Source: an uncultured Flavobacteriales bacterium
Lineage (GTDB): Bacteria; Bacteroidota; Bacteroidia; Palsa-965
NCBI GenBank assembly: GCA_937974275.1
Contig: CALJIF010000071.1
Coordinates: forward strand, 1 to 24,576
Reading direction: 5' to 3'
DNA: 24,576 nucleotides
Of the stretch, positions 24,183-24,576 are shown piece by piece. Position 1 is the stretch's first letter. Each line of letters starts with the position of its first letter. A program made the translations under genes and the position numbers. The notes beneath the pieces are model-generated. The model worked only from the letters and a program-made list of their open reading frames with translations. It did not search any database and was not told the DNA's origin.

Positions 24183-24576
24183 TCAATTATTACCATCTTT
24201 TCCTCCGGGAGGCGGAGGCGTTGTGGTTGGCCCTGTTGGTCCGGGAGCAGGTTGTTCAGTTGGAGTTGTCGGGTCGGGTTGCGGCGTAGTTGTGCCGGTA
24301 GGCCCCGTTGCTCCCGATGTTCCTCCGGTATTGGTTGCGCCTGTTGAACTGCTTGTAGGTTTTGGGGAGGTAGCGCCAGTCGCGCCTGTAGTCCCGGTTT
24401 TACCCGTAACCCCGGTCGGTGAGGGTTTGTTGGTTGGCGTTTCTTTTTTAGGCGCGACCGTTGGTTTTTCTTCCTGTTTTTCCTCCGGTTGATTCGGGTT
24501 ATTACCGATTTTAAATTCTTTCGGTTCGTCCTTTTTTGGTTCAGGCGTTGGCTCTGTTTTATTATTATAAATGAAA
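24183..24576 (-). CDS. Pro/Thr-rich protein with collagen-like Gly-X-Thr triplets, C-terminal part
   Basis: The 130 C-terminal residues of a gene that enters from the right edge; it stops with TGA at 24183-24185. The visible part is low-complexity: a charged Lys/Glu/Pro/Asn region (residues with PEPKKDEPKEFKIGN and QEEKPTVAPKKETPT), then Gly-X-Thr triplets in two blocks (TGVTGKTGTTGATGAT and SGATGPTGTT), then a Pro/Thr-rich tail ending PPPPGGKDGNN. Such sequences act as extended stalks, and Gly-X-Y tracts can form collagen-like trimers. The upstream domain is outside the window, so its function is unknown. The composition resembles the Pro/Gly/Thr linker of the TonB-tailed kinase. It is 14 bases upstream of the soluble kinase gene and so probably belongs to the same transcription unit. 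Confidence 0.8.
   Translation of the reverse strand, partial: FIYNNKTEPTPEPKKDEPKEFKIGNNPNQPEEKQEEKPTVAPKKETPTNKPSPTGVTGKTGTTGATGATSPKPTSSSTGATNTGGTSGATGPTGTTTPQPDPTTPTEQPAPGPTGPTTTPPPPGGKDGNN

Noticed and set aside
24223..24492. Plus-strand frame rich in Val, Gly and Pro
   Set aside because: It is the antisense reading of the Gly-X-Thr/Pro-Thr repeat gene; the low complexity is inherited from that gene.

Overview
The window looks like a chromosomal piece of a Bacteroidota genome, by composition and content of the Flavobacteriales/Chitinophagales type. The signs are: two proteins with C-terminal type IX secretion (T9SS) sorting domains (10810-9911 and 12086-10974), a TPR-SpoIIE phosphatase of the typical Bacteroidota design, a DUF3109 protein, a homodimeric glycyl-tRNA synthetase, and TAnnTTTG promoter boxes set directly in front of start codons. 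I see no rRNA, tRNA, CRISPR array, insertion sequence or phage gene. No gene-free stretch reaches 300 bases; the longest is 13067-13335.

Layout. (1) 1-5183, all minus strand: a secreted repeat protein cut by the left edge, a DUF3109 Cys-rich protein, a TPR/SpoIIE-type PP2C phosphatase, a lipoprotein with a lectin-like look and a small envelope protein. (2) 5253-8557: glycyl-tRNA synthetase (plus) converging with a membrane-anchored MutS-family ATPase (minus), with overlapping stop codons. (3) 8663-13066, minus: an ankyrin lipoprotein joined to a beta-barrel-like domain, two T9SS-secreted proteins and a CPBP-family intramembrane protease, with two clear intrinsic terminators. (4) 13067-13335: a gap that probably encodes a structured small RNA of about 105 nt on the minus strand. 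(5) 13336-14238, plus: an AraC-family regulator. (6) 14233 to the right edge, minus: a tightly packed set of eight genes for Ser/Thr phosphorylation and FHA phosphothreonine reading.

Region 6 is the most interesting part. In transcription order it holds a Pro/Thr-rich protein with collagen-like Gly-X-Thr triplets (cut by the edge), a soluble kinase with HLD in place of HRD, an FHA protein with about eight membrane segments, an FHA-TM-M48 metalloprotease, a membrane-anchored LEA14/WHy-like protein, an FHA-FHA-ABC ATPase-permease fusion, a kinase-TM-TonB C-terminal-domain fusion and a kinase with its own extracytoplasmic domain. Gaps are 2-34 bp and two junctions are ATGA overlaps, so the set is probably one transcription unit. 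The double-FHA ABC transporter beside Ser/Thr kinases recalls the mycobacterial Rv1747-PknF pair. Here the unit is extended with a protease, a lipid- or envelope-associated protein and a TonB-like tail. My inference is that kinases sense the envelope, phosphorylate Thr motifs ([DE]KTxAF occurs in two of the proteins) and so assemble or gate an FHA-based export and quality-control complex that spans the inner membrane. The SpoIIE-type phosphatase at 3944-1854 could be an opposing phosphatase, but that link is speculative.
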